Of a stretch of 25,925 nucleotides of DNA, positions 8,927 through 19,052 are shown piece by piece. Both the position numbers and the translations under genes were made by a program. This DNA comes from CAVPTL01 sp963708725 (GTDB lineage: Bacteria > Actinomycetota > Thermoleophilia > Gaiellales > JAICJC01), in contig CAVPTL010000012.1 of NCBI GenBank assembly GCA_963708725.1, forward strand, positions 1 to 25,925, written 5' to 3'. Position 1 is the stretch's first letter. Every line of letters starts with the position of its first letter. The notes under the pieces are model-generated. The model worked only from the letters and a program-made list of their open reading frames with translations, was not told the origin of the DNA and did no database searches.

Positions 8927-9339
8927 GCCCAGATATCACGCGCGATGCCGCGGCCACCGGCTGCGGCATCGCGAATCCCGTGCGGCGCGGTGCGCGTCAT
9001 CGGTGAGGGCAGCGCGTCGATCGGCCAGCGGCGGATCTCGGTGATCTCGTCGTTCGGGGTCGCGATCAGCTCGCCGCCGGTGATCGTTGCCTTGAAGATG
9101 AAGCGAAGACCCAGCTGCTCGGTGCGAAGGCAATACACACCGACCAGGTAGTCGAGCTCCACATCGAGCCCCGTCTCCTCCTTCGCCTCGCGAACCGCGG
9201 CGTCTTGAGGACTCTCGCCCGGCTCGATCGCCCCGCCGGGTATCCCCCACAGCCGCTGGCCGTAGTTTTGGAGCACGAGCAGGACTCGGCCATCATCGTC
9301 GAGCAGCACGACAGCCGCGGCCAGGGTTGGGTGGTTCAT
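8923..9339 (-). CDS. Nudix hydrolase
   Basis: A 138-aa single-domain Nudix pyrophosphohydrolase. The Nudix box reads GAIEPGESPQDAAVREAKEETGL, broken here as GAIEPGESPQDAAVREAKEE followed by TGL, and matches GX5EX7REUXEEXGU with all metal-binding glutamates. The N-terminus (AAAVVLLDDDGRVLLVLQ) and WGIPGG are also typical. Substrate cannot be told; the nearest type is an ADP-ribose or NTP/NDP-sugar class enzyme. Its ATG (9339-9337) overlaps the TGA of the upstream propeller gene as ATGA, so the two are probably translationally coupled. The TAG stop at 8925-8923 shares bases with the TAA of the convergent peptidase gene, and a strong hairpin lies in the last codons. Confidence 0.92.
   Translation of the reverse strand: MNHPTLAAAVVLLDDDGRVLLVLQNYGQRLWGIPGGAIEPGESPQDAAVREAKEETGLDVELDYLVGVYCLRTEQLGLRFIFKATITGGELIATPNDEITEIRRWPIDALPSPMTRTAPHGIRDAAAGGRGIARDIWA
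8941..8973. terminator. 11-bp perfect hairpin inside the Nudix 3' end
   Basis: CGCGATGCCGC (8941-8951) pairs perfectly with GCGGCATCGCG (8963-8973) around an 11-base loop. It starts 14 bases after the peptidase stop. There is no T tract on either strand, so it is at best a non-canonical terminator or an RNA 3' stabiliser for rightward transcripts. It lies within Nudix coding sequence. Confidence 0.45.
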
Positions 9340-10347
9340 CGCCCGAGATTCCACGCGACCGACGGCACATCGAGATCGGGGTTCGGGGTGCGGCCGAGTC
9401 CGCGCAGCTGTCGATCGTCGTTGGTCATGCTGACGACCGCGACGGTGCGCTGGACGCGGGTACCTCGTGGCACCGCGATCCACTGACCTCCCGGCCCCCA
9501 CGTCGACGAGTAGACAGGCTGGGGCAGTGCCCGCCCCGCCACCGCGATCCGCGTGCCCGAAGGCCCCCAGCTGGCCGAGTAGACGCACAGGTTGAGCGGG
9601 CTGGCGCGACGCAGTCCGGTGCCGTCGGCCTTGACCGTGTAGACGACGCACTGGCGCGCGCTTCGCGACCATACGCTGAACGCAAACCGCGAGCCGTCCG
9701 GCGACCACGAGAGCGGGTAGGTCTGCGCGGCCTCGACGCCGTCGAGCAGCGGCCGGACTCGGGCCGGACTTACGAGCATGTGAGCGCTCGGCGCCCCTTG
9801 CGCATTGACCAGCCAGATCCCCAGCTGGGGCAGTCCGCGACGGAGCTTTGCCGCCGCCACCGTCGCCCCGTCGGGCGAGAGCTGTCCCCCGCCGAACGAC
9901 TGAAGGATGAAGCCCGACCGGCCCGCCCGGAGCGATCTCGCGCGTTCGGCCGCCGTTCACCGACACCTCGTAGATGCCCCCAAGCGAGCCGCCGTAGACG
10001 ACGTTTTGGCTGTCGGGCGTAAACGAGCCCCCGCTCCCGCGCCTGGCGACCCGAGTCTCGTGACCGTCGGGCGAAACCACGTACAGCCCGCTCGCCCGGT
10101 CGAGGAGCAGCTCTGACCCGTCGCGCGTCCAGGCAAGCGGTGCACCACCTCGCGTCGAGACCACCTCCCGGCGCCGCGGGTCACGTGGATCGATCGCGAT
10201 CAGCGGCCGGCCGGCCACCGCGACCCAGCCGTGCACGTGGTCAAACACGGTCGCCGGACGCGTCGCCCCCAGGCCCACCACGGCCAGCGCCAGCACCGCT
10301 GTGGACGCCGCGATCACGCCGACCAAAACTCGGGACTTCCGACCCAT
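9336..10347 (-). CDS. TolB-like/WD40-like beta-propeller lipoprotein or exported protein, frameshifted
   Basis: The N-terminus (MGRKSRVLVGVIAASTAVLA) is a signal anchor or signal peptide. It is followed by repeated propeller blades with the SPDG/TPDS signature: LAWTRDGSELLL, GSFTPDSQNVVYGG, then LSPDGATVAAA, LSWSPDGSRFAFS and ASWGPSGTRIAVAG, ending at 9336. The two halves are in different frames; the break lies between REIAPGG and SGFILQSFGGGQ, near 9925-9930, and blades resume at once. The ATG at 10347 is upstream of the signal sequence. Propellers of this type bind partners or ligands outside the membrane; no enzyme motif is seen. The TGA overlaps the Nudix ATG, so the pair is an operon, though a functional link between an exported propeller and a cytoplasmic Nudix enzyme is not obvious. 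Confidence 0.75.
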
Positions 10348-10470
10348 GTAAGCAGTATGACCGGCGGCACACGTTTCGCGTTTAGTCCTGACCGCGAACG
10401 GGAATCTCCTTGATCGGTCCAGTTTTTCGATTTGCGGGGCCGGAGGGCCTCGCTTGAAGGAGGTGCTTCG

Positions 10471-11145
10471 ATGGCTTCGGTAGAAACATCCACACCGGCG
10501 CCGGTCGTCGCGGATCCCGCACCGCTTGGGTTAGCGGCATTCGCGCTGACGACGTTCCTGCTGAGTGGGCACAATGCGACCTTCATTCCCGATGGGATCT
10601 GGATCGGGGTCGCCCTCTTCTACGGTGGCTTGATCCAGCTGCTCGCTGGGATGTGGGAGTTCCGAAACAGGAACGTGTTCGGGGCGACCGCGTTTGCGAC
10701 CTACGGCGGCTTCTGGCTGTCGCTGGGCGCGTTTGCCTTGCTGGCCGCGACCTCATCGGGGTTCGCGGGCCTGCTCTCAGGAGCCGACGGGGATAACGCC
10801 CTCGCCTGGTTCGTGGTCTCGTTTGCGATCTTCAACACCTACATGCTGCTGTGCGCCACTCGCGTCAGCGTCGCAGTCACAGCGGTGTTCCTGGTGCTCG
10901 AGATCACCGAGATCGTGCTTGCGATCGGGTTCTTCCGGCTCGCCCATGGAGACAGCGCGAGTTGGCTTCATTACGGTGGCTGGTGCGGAATCGTGACCGC
11001 TGCGGTTGCGTGGTATGCCTCGTTTGCCGGAGTGATGAACGGCATGTCGGCACGGCGGATCGTGCCCATCGGCGGGCCCATGTGGGGCTCGGTGCCGAGC
11101 GTTGCCCCGCGCAGCGAAGTGCCGGTGAGTGGCCGGGGGGCGTAA
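10471..11145 (+). CDS. GPR1/FUN34/SatP family acetate uptake transporter
   Basis: A six-helix membrane protein of 224 aa, of the family that carries acetate or succinate with protons. The N-terminal signature is DPAPLGLAAFALTTFLL at about residues 15-31; the family consensus is NPAPLGL, so Asn is Asp here. Hydrophobic helices follow (WIGVALFYGGLIQLLAGMWE, GGFWLSLGAFALLAA, AWFVVSFAIFNTYMLL, AVFLVLEITEIVLAIGFF and GIVTAAVAWYASFAGVMN). The start is fixed by AAGGAGGTG ending seven bases before the ATG at 10471; an earlier TTG is ignored. Codon 21 is TTA, rare in this GC-rich DNA. Only three bases separate its stop from acs, so uptake and activation of acetate are co-expressed. Confidence 0.9.
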   Translation: MASVETSTPAPVVADPAPLGLAAFALTTFLLSGHNATFIPDGIWIGVALFYGGLIQLLAGMWEFRNRNVFGATAFATYGGFWLSLGAFALLAATSSGFAGLLSGADGDNALAWFVVSFAIFNTYMLLCATRVSVAVTAVFLVLEITEIVLAIGFFRLAHGDSASWLHYGGWCGIVTAAVAWYASFAGVMNGMSARRIVPIGGPMWGSVPSVAPRSEVPVSGRGA

Positions 11146-11148
11146 CCG

Positions 11149-13095
<1,947 letters not shown>

Positions 13096-13098
13096 GAG

Positions 13099-13260
13099 CT
13101 AGCGGCGCCTGTGCATCATGTGCCCATCGTCCGGGCACACGCAGGCGCTGTGCTCCAACCCGCACTTCTCACACAGGCTCTTCCACCAGATCCACCACAA
13201 CCTGAATATCGAGGCCGGGATCCCGACTGCCGCAAGCACCATGATGATTTCGTCCGGCAT
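13099..13260 (-). CDS. Small membrane-anchored Cys/His-rich protein (53 aa)
   Basis: An ATG frame at 13260 ending in TAG at 13099 encodes 53 residues. The N-terminal half is hydrophobic and tryptophan-rich (IIMVLAAVGIPASIF, then LWWIWW), enough for one membrane helix. The rest contains CEKC, then CVC and two His (CGLEHSACVC, DDGHMMH), a possible small zinc-binding site. No Shine-Dalgarno is clear. Part of its coding DNA coincides with the hairpin after acs, so a chance frame cannot be excluded. I do not recognise the family. Confidence 0.45.
   Translation of the reverse strand: MPDEIIMVLAAVGIPASIFRLWWIWWKSLCEKCGLEHSACVCPDDGHMMHRRR
13105..13148. terminator. Nested inverted repeats downstream of acs
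   Basis: An outer stem GCGCCTG/CAGGCGC (13105-13111 with 13142-13148) encloses an inner stem TGTGCCC/GGGCACA (13119-13125 with 13133-13139) with a seven-base loop. It begins ten bases after the acs stop. No T tract follows, so it is a probable but non-canonical terminator. It also lies within the opposing small gene. Confidence 0.5.
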
Positions 13261-13291
13261 CAGACGATTCTACGAGATCTGGCGGCGGCGT

Positions 13292-13930
13292 TCAGTCACC
13301 TCGGTGAACGAACGCGAGCCGCAGGCCGATCGCGATCATCCCCAGGCCGCCGCCGACTCGCACCCATTCGAGCCGTCGTGGCGTGCGCGTAAGCCACTGC
13401 CGGGCAGCGCCCGCGGTCAGTGCCCACAGGCTGTCTGAGATCAGCGCGATCAGGACGAAGATTGCCCCCAGAAGGGCGATCTGGAGCGGGACGTTGCCTG
13501 CTGACTTGTCGATGAACTGCGGCAGGATGGCGGCGAAGAACACCATCGACTTGGGGTTCATGACTCCGACGAAGAAGGCGTCGCCAACGTGGCGGCGAGT
13601 GCTGCGGTCAACGGCCGGCGCCGACAGCGCCTCACCGAGATCACGGCGGTGGCGGATGCTCTGGACGCCGAGATAGACGAGGTATGCGGCACCGGCGAGC
13701 TTGACGGCGGTGAAGATCGCGATCGAGCTGGAGACGACTGCACCGATGCCGACGGCGACCGCAACCACGAGCACGTACTCCCCCGCGGCGTTGCCCGCGA
13801 CGGTGGCCAGGCCGGCGCGGCGACCGGAGGTCAGCGAGCGGCTGACCACGAAGACGACGCTCGGCCCCGGGATCGCGATCAGCACCGCCGCGGTGATGCA
13901 GAAGGCGAGCAGGTGGTCGGTCGGCAACAT
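13292..13930 (-). CDS. LysE/RhtB family amino acid exporter
   Basis: A 212-aa inner-membrane exporter of the LysE superfamily, which pumps out amino acids such as homoserine, threonine, leucine or lysine. The N-terminal signature IPGPSVVFVVSRSLTSGRRAG (given here as IPGPSVVFVVSRSLTSGRR) is the conserved PGP motif region, followed by GNAAGEYVLVVAVAVG. Five or six hydrophobic helices and the mid-protein MNPKSMVFFAAILPQF motif are all in place. The length is typical. It is transcribed away from the DUF2339 gene, with a 134-base divergent gap. The substrate cannot be read from sequence. Confidence 0.92.
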   Translation of the reverse strand: MLPTDHLLAFCITAAVLIAIPGPSVVFVVSRSLTSGRRAGLATVAGNAAGEYVLVVAVAVGIGAVVSSSIAIFTAVKLAGAAYLVYLGVQSIRHRRDLGEALSAPAVDRSTRRHVGDAFFVGVMNPKSMVFFAAILPQFIDKSAGNVPLQIALLGAIFVLIALISDSLWALTAGAARQWLTRTPRRLEWVRVGGGLGMIAIGLRLAFVHRGD

Positions 13931-14064
13931 CCCCGAGATGCTACCCCGAGGGGTTTTCCCGATGCCAGCGGGGATCGACCCTCGTAGTTTGAGTCCAGGT
14001 ATTCCAGAAATTATCGCTTGCGTGCGATACCAACTGCATATAGCATGGGAGCTATGGAGGACTC

Positions 14065-16925
14065 ATGAGCGATCACACACACCGAGAGATCCAGGATCTC
14101 CGCATCAGCGTTCTGATGCTGACCGACCGCGTCGACCAGCTCGAACGGGCCGCATCGATAGAACCGGCTCCGGCTCCCGGCCCCGCGCCCGTCGCACCGC
14201 CGGTCGCGACCGCCAGGGTGGTACCCCCGCCCCGCCCGTCGCGGCCCGCGCCGCCGCCACGCCAGCCGCGCCCGCCGCGCGATTGGGGCAAGCTCGCCGA
14301 GCAGCTGTTTGCCGCGCGCACGCTGGCCTGGGCCGGCGGTGTGGCAACCACGCTCGGCGTGGTGCTGCTGTTTGTGATGGCCACCAGCCGCGGATGGATC
14401 ACGCCGTCGATGCGCGTCGGTATCGGCATGGCGGTGTCGCTACTGGTGCTGGTGGCCGCGGTTGAGTTCGATCGCCGCAAGTGGCGGGCCGACGCGATCC
14501 TCGCCGCCGGCGGCGTCGGCATCGCCGGCCTCTACACGACGCTCTGGGCCGCCACATCGGTCTATCACCTGATCTCGGCGCCGGCCGCTGCGCCGCTCTC
14601 GGCGCTGATCGCCGCGATCGCCGTTGGCCTTGCCATCCGGATCAGGCAGGAGCCGCTCGCGGTATTCGGGATGTCGGCCGCCATGGTCGCGCCCGTGGTC
14701 GTGAGCCACGACGTGACGGCAGGCGGCGTGCTGTTCGCCGCCGTCATGATCGCCGCGGCACTCCCGCTCTTCCTCCGCTTGCGGTGGCGCACGTTGGTCG
14801 CGGCGCTGTGGGCGATCGGCTTTGCCGAGACGCTGGTGCTGCTCGCCGTATCGCACGCACACCACGGCTTCACCTCGGCGGTCATCGCCACCGCGGTCGT
14901 CGCCGCGCTGTTCATCGCCGTGACCTTCGCGCTCGAGCTGACCCGATCGACGCGCACCTCCGTCAGCTGGCTGGCGTCGATCATCGCCGGGAGCGCATTC
15001 ACGCTCTCGCTGGGCGCGGCCTTCCTGTACGCCGGCGAACGCCAGGTCAACGGCCATTCGCTCGCCGGACTGGCGCTGATCGTGGTCGCCCTCGCGTGGG
15101 CCGTGCTGGCAGCGGTGCCCACCCTCGCACGGAGGCCGCACGTCAACCTCACCGACGGCCTCGTGGCGTTTGCCCTCGCCGCGCTCGCCATCGCGACCGG
15201 CCTGCTCGCCGGCGGCCCAGCGCTCGTCTGTGCGTGGGCCGCCGAATCGGCCATGCTGATCGCACTGGCCGAACGCGCAGCCCGCCGCGACGTGCGACGG
15301 CGCCCTCGGCTGGTCATCTCGGCCGGCATCTATCTCGATCCTTGCAACCGCCGCCACCTGGCTGATCGTCGCACCGTCGGACGGCCACCTGACCGCGATC
15401 GGCGCCGGGTCTGCGAGCGGCGTGATCGCGCTGGTCGCGATCGCCATCGCGGGGGTCGTGTTCAGCTTCGGCACCCGCTGGCTCAGCTTCGGAGAACAGC
15501 AGATCACCTGGGCATTGCCCGCGATCGCACTGGGATTCCTGCCTGTGTGGGCGCTGCCCGCCGAGTGGGCCGTGGTGGCCTACGCCGGCATGGCGGCGGC
15601 GATGCTTGCCTACCGCCGATCGCCGGCGATGATCGGCTGGATGCGCGACGAGGTCACGATCGCCGTCGCCGGCGGCTGGTGGCTCTCGGGAGCGCTCGTG
15701 GCTGTGGCCGTGACCGCGCCGATCCGCGAGCTCGGCCAGGGCTGGAAGATGCTCGGCGCCGGCGACGGAGTCACCGGCCTGGTCGCACTGCTGGCCGCGG
15801 CAGCGGTGTTCGTGTGGTCGGTGCGCCGGCCGCAGCGCCGGTTCTGGGAGTTCGCGCTGCTGGCGCCGGTCGTGACGTTCGCCTACCTGGTGGCCGAGGT
15901 GCTCGCCGCGCCGTATGCGATGTGGGCGTGGCTCGTGGCCGCCAGCGGTGGTGGCGGCGGCTGTGCAGGTGCCCGCGGTTCGGCAGCGGCTTGGGCTGGA
16001 GCCACTGATCGCCGCCAGCGGTGGGTTGCTGACGCTCGGCGTCATCTCGGCGTGGGCATCCGACCGCTCACTGATGGCGATCACCCACCACGGGCTCTCG
16101 ACGGGCTGGCAGAGCATCGCGCTTGCGGTCGGCGCGTCGCTGATGCTGGCGCTCGCCCTACCCGAGCCGCGACGACGCACCGACGCTCTGTGGGTACCGC
16201 TGCTGCTCGCCGCACAGCTCGCCGCGATGACGCTGCCCGGGCAGTATCCGCTGGTCATGGTCGCCGGGCTCTCGGCGATTGCAAGCGTGATCGCGATCAC
16301 CTGGCGCAGCCCCTTTGCGGGGCGCTTTGACCGAACCGCGATGGCCGGTATCGGGATCGTCAGCTCGATCGCGATCTCGGCAATCACGCTGTTCGGATAC
16401 GAGACGCCGCGACTGGTGTTTCACACCTCGCATGACCCCGCGGCCGGGCTGGCCGCAGCGATCGCGGCGACCTGCTCGCTGTTCCTCGCGACCTCCGCCG
16501 CCCGCCAGACTCCGTGGACAGTCGTGGGCGTGCGGTTCTCGGTCGTCGGCATGTACCTGGCCGGCGCGGCCGGATTGTGGACGGTCTCGGCGGCGATCCT
16601 CGGCGCCGAGCAGCTGTACGCCAACCCGGCCTCGTTGCTCTCGATTCACGACCACTTTCAGCAGGGACACGTGCTGGTATCGATCACCTGGGTCACTGGT
16701 CGGACTCGCGCTGGTGGTCGTGTCGCTTCGCGGTAACCGCCGCGGGCTTCGGGCCGGAGGCGTCGCCCTCCTGTTCGTCGCGTTGGGCAAGTTGTTCCTG
16801 TACGACCTGACGTCGCTGACGGCGATGTCGCGAGCGGTGTCGTTCATCGTCACCGGGTTGGTACTGCTGCTGGCGGCGCTTTTGTTCAGCGGTTCGCCCC
16901 GCAGTCACAGCTCCGTCACGAGTAA
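14065..16925 (+). CDS. DUF2339 polytopic membrane protein, frameshifted
   Basis: A very large membrane protein of unknown function. A short coiled coil (LTDRVDQLERA) and a Pro/Ala-rich linker (about residues 30-72) precede many hydrophobic helices. The start region ARTLAWAGGVATTLGVVLLF and SRGWITPSMRVGIG matches the DUF2339 pattern. GGAGG four bases before the ATG at 14065 fixes the start. The frame changes near 15332 (GIYL to SILATAATW), near 15950 (VAASGG to VAAAVQVPAV) and near 16693 (ITWV to LVGLALVVVSLRG). Each is a net gain of one base or loss of two. The final helix FIVTGLVLLLAALLF ends near 16885 with no in-frame stop, so a fourth break is likely and the end given here (a TAA at 16923 in another frame) is approximate. 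Sequence error or pseudogene remain possible. Confidence 0.75.
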
Positions 16926-16947
16926 GACGGCCGCCCAGCGCCTGACG

Positions 16948-18069
16948 CTACGCCGTCGGCAGGTGAGTGGTGGCCATCACCGCCACAGCATGCAGCAACG
17001 CGAACGCCGCCACCCGGTTCATCGACTCGTTCGCGAACTCGACCTCGGCCTGGGCCAACAGCTCGTCGATCTGCGCCAGCTCCTCGCTGACGGCGCCCGC
17101 GTCGGGGTCGCGCGCGACGCACCGGGCCAGCGCGATCCCGGGGAGCGCCGCGGCGGGGTCGAGCCCCGAGCCCATCAGCCCACCGAACGCCAGCATCACG
17201 TTGGCCTCGACCCGCGCCAGCCGGCCATTGGCAAGCCGGTTCTCGGGGAGTCGCGGCGGTCGCTTCGGCGGGAGCGGCTCGCCGGCGAGCACGGTCGCCA
17301 TCGTGCCGCCGAGCTGCATCCGCAGATCGTCGTCGTCGAGCCCGGCGAGCCGAGCGATCCGCAGGCACGCAAACATGGCCATGGTTGGCCGGCCGTAGGG
17401 GATGTCGGATGCAAACACGATCCGCTCGGCCGCGACCCGCGCGTACAGCTCGACCACGTCGGTTGGTGAGAGCGTCGAGGTGTCGTACAGCACCGATGGG
17501 TGGCCGGCGAGTCGCGCGGCGAACATGCCCTGGCCGGCGATCCCCGCGTGCGCGAGCACCAACGGCACCTCGGGGAACCGCAGCGCGAGTTCGGCGAGCG
17601 AATCCATCGGCGGCATCCCTCGCCCGGCGTGGATCAGAATCGGCACACCGGCGTCGCGAGCCACGCCGAAGATGTCGGCCGCGACCTCAGATCCAAAGCC
17701 GAAGGACTGGGCACGGGGATGCAGCTTGATCCCGCGGGCCCCGATGGCGAGGCACCGCTCGGCCTCCTGTGCGGCGCCGTCGGCGGGGTCGAGCCGGCAG
17801 TAGGGAATCAATCGACCGTCGCTCGCCGCCGCCGCCGCGAGCACGCGGTCGTTCGGCACCCGGTAGGCGGGGTTGCGATCGGGATCGTGCAGCGGGAAGG
17901 TGCATGCGCGGGCGTCGGGACCGATCTCATCGAGGCTTTCGATCAGGGCCTCGGGCGTGAGCGCAAAGCCGTCCTCATCGAGTCCCAGGTGGGTGTGTGC
18001 GTCGATCACCGATGTGCCTTTGGGGATCGCCCCGAAGGTCTCGGCGTAGAGATCGGCAAGCACGGTCAC
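16948..18069 (-). CDS. Amidohydrolase (metal-dependent TIM-barrel hydrolase)
   Basis: An amidohydrolase-2 family protein of 373 aa. The metal site is visible: DAHTHLG (HxH on strand 1), GIKLHPR, PILIHAGRG, LVLAHAG and the strand-8 aspartate in VFASDIPYGRP. ACMSD-like decarboxylases and lactone or amide hydrolases share this pattern, so the reaction is open. The extra C-terminal 100 residues (after about residue 265) are Ala/Leu-rich and unassigned. The start is a GTG at 18069, 12 bases after the stop of the upstream MarR-GNAT gene and in the same direction, so the two are probably one operon. No strong ribosome binding site is seen. Confidence 0.88.
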   Translation of the reverse strand: MTVLADLYAETFGAIPKGTSVIDAHTHLGLDEDGFALTPEALIESLDEIGPDARACTFPLHDPDRNPAYRVPNDRVLAAAAASDGRLIPYCRLDPADGAAQEAERCLAIGARGIKLHPRAQSFGFGSEVAADIFGVARDAGVPILIHAGRGMPPMDSLAELALRFPEVPLVLAHAGIAGQGMFAARLAGHPSVLYDTSTLSPTDVVELYARVAAERIVFASDIPYGRPTMAMFACLRIARLAGLDDDDLRMQLGGTMATVLAGEPLPPKRPPRLPENRLANGRLARVEANVMLAFGGLMGSGLDPAAALPGIALARCVARDPDAGAVSEELAQIDELLAQAEVEFANESMNRVAAFALLHAVAVMATTHLPTA

Positions 18070-18081
18070 CGCCGTAGATTC

Positions 18082-18972
18082 TCACACGCCGCCGGATACC
18101 CGCTTCGCGAACCAGTGGTCGGCGTAGCGCTCGTCGTTGAACGGCGCGACCTCCTCGAAACCCTCGTTGCGATAGAGACTGATCGCCTCGGTGAGCGCTC
18201 TATTGGTCTCGAGTCGAAGGATGGTCGCCCCCGCCGACACAGCATGCTGCTCGAGCTCGCGCAAGAGCCGGCGTCCGAGCCCGAGCCCGCGCGCCTGCGG
18301 TGCCACCCACATGCGCTTGATGTCGGCCGCCTCGCCGAACAGTCGAAGCGCGCCGCAGGCGACCGCTCGCTCATGCGAATACGCGACCAGCAGCTCTCCC
18401 GCGGGCGGCGTGAACACGCCGGGATCCGGGGCGGTGCTGAGCCCGGGATCGAACCCGTCCTGGAACCGGACGGCGAGCTCCTCGTAGTACTGCCCGAGGC
18501 ACCAGACGGCGTCGGCGCCGGCGGGGTCGACTGTCTCGATCGTAATCTCCGACGCCCGCAGCAGCCGCTCGACGTCGGCCATCGCCTCGACCATCCGAGC
18601 CTGCTGAGCCTCGTCCAAACCCTGCAGCATCCCGGCGACGAGCACGTCGGAGAGCCGGTCGAGCTCGGCCCGCTCGGCCCGGCCGCGGGCGGTCGGGTAG
18701 ACGCGCCGCAGCCGCCGGTCGGTGACGCCCACCTCGAGCACCACCAACCCCTGACGCTCGAGCGAGCCCAGCAAGCGGCTGGCGTAGCCGGCGTCGATGC
18801 CCAGCCGACGGCGGAGATCGCGCACGTCGGCGCCATCGTCGCCCAGCTCCCACAGAAGCCGCGTCTCACCAAGCGGACGGCCGCGCCCGAGGTACGACTC
18901 GTCGAGCGCACCGACCCGCTCGGTGACTGCGCGATTGAAACTCCGTACCCGATCCACCAATACCCGGTCCAT
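18082..18972 (-). CDS. MarR-type winged-helix regulator fused to GNAT acetyltransferase
   Basis: A 296-aa fusion. Residues about 1-145 are a MarR winged helix (LGETRLLWELGDDGADVRDL, LGIDAGYASRLLGSLERQGL, then the wing VGVTDRRLRRVYPTARGR). Residues about 150-296 are a GNAT domain with the acetyl-CoA loop QARGLGLGRRLL and the C-terminal LYRNEGFEEV. Such fusions are a recognised family, in which the acetyltransferase half may acetylate a small molecule or protein and the MarR half controls its own operon. The ATG at 18972 has a -10-like TAGAGT exactly six bases upstream, so the mRNA may be leaderless. A palindrome over that -10 is a likely autoregulatory site. A near-complete alternative frame (18066-18989) was rejected. 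Confidence 0.93.
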   Translation of the reverse strand: MDRVLVDRVRSFNRAVTERVGALDESYLGRGRPLGETRLLWELGDDGADVRDLRRRLGIDAGYASRLLGSLERQGLVVLEVGVTDRRLRRVYPTARGRAERAELDRLSDVLVAGMLQGLDEAQQARMVEAMADVERLLRASEITIETVDPAGADAVWCLGQYYEELAVRFQDGFDPGLSTAPDPGVFTPPAGELLVAYSHERAVACGALRLFGEAADIKRMWVAPQARGLGLGRRLLRELEQHAVSAGATILRLETNRALTEAISLYRNEGFEEVAPFNDERYADHWFAKRVSGGV

Positions 18973-18975
18973 TCT

Positions 18976-18989
18976 TTGACTCTAGTCAA
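18976..18989. promoter_or_regulatory. Probable MarR operator over the leaderless promoter
   Basis: TTGACT-CT-AGTCAA is a perfect 6-bp inverted repeat that begins four bases before the MarR-GNAT ATG. On the minus strand it contains TAGAGT six bases from the ATG, the spacing of a leaderless actinobacterial promoter. The arrangement suggests autorepression. Half-sites of this type occur in MarR operators. Confidence 0.6.
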
Positions 18990-19007
18990 CTACCCCTCCG
19001 AGAGCAA

Positions 19008-19038
19008 TGAATAAATGGTGCCTGGCACCATTTATTCA
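19008..19038. repeat. 31-bp perfect palindrome in a divergent promoter region
   Basis: The left arm TGAATAAATGGTGCC (19008-19022) and right arm GGCACCATTTATTCA (19024-19038) are perfectly complementary around a single T. It is AT-rich at the ends in GC-rich surroundings. It lies between MarR-GNAT and the lyase gene and covers the -35 area of the rightward promoter. It could be an operator, a mobile REP-like element or, if transcribed leftward, an RNA hairpin. Confidence 0.7.
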
Positions 19039-19040
19039 CC

Positions 19041-19046
19041 TAGGCT
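19041..19046 (+). promoter_or_regulatory. -10 element of a leaderless promoter
   Basis: TAGGCT (TANNNT) ends six bases before the ATG at 19053, and no Shine-Dalgarno precedes that ATG. This is the geometry of leaderless transcripts in actinobacteria. Confidence 0.5.
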
Positions 19047-19052
19047 GCGGGC

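Noticed and set aside
14440..16387. Long antisense frames opposite the DUF2339 gene
   Set aside because: Low-complexity Arg/Asp/Gly-rich translations with no motif; shadows of the hydrophobic sense gene.
18066..18989. 307-codon frame overlapping MarR-GNAT on the same strand
   Set aside because: Its translation is Ser/Arg/Trp-rich without domains, whereas the chosen frame shows both MarR and GNAT motifs.
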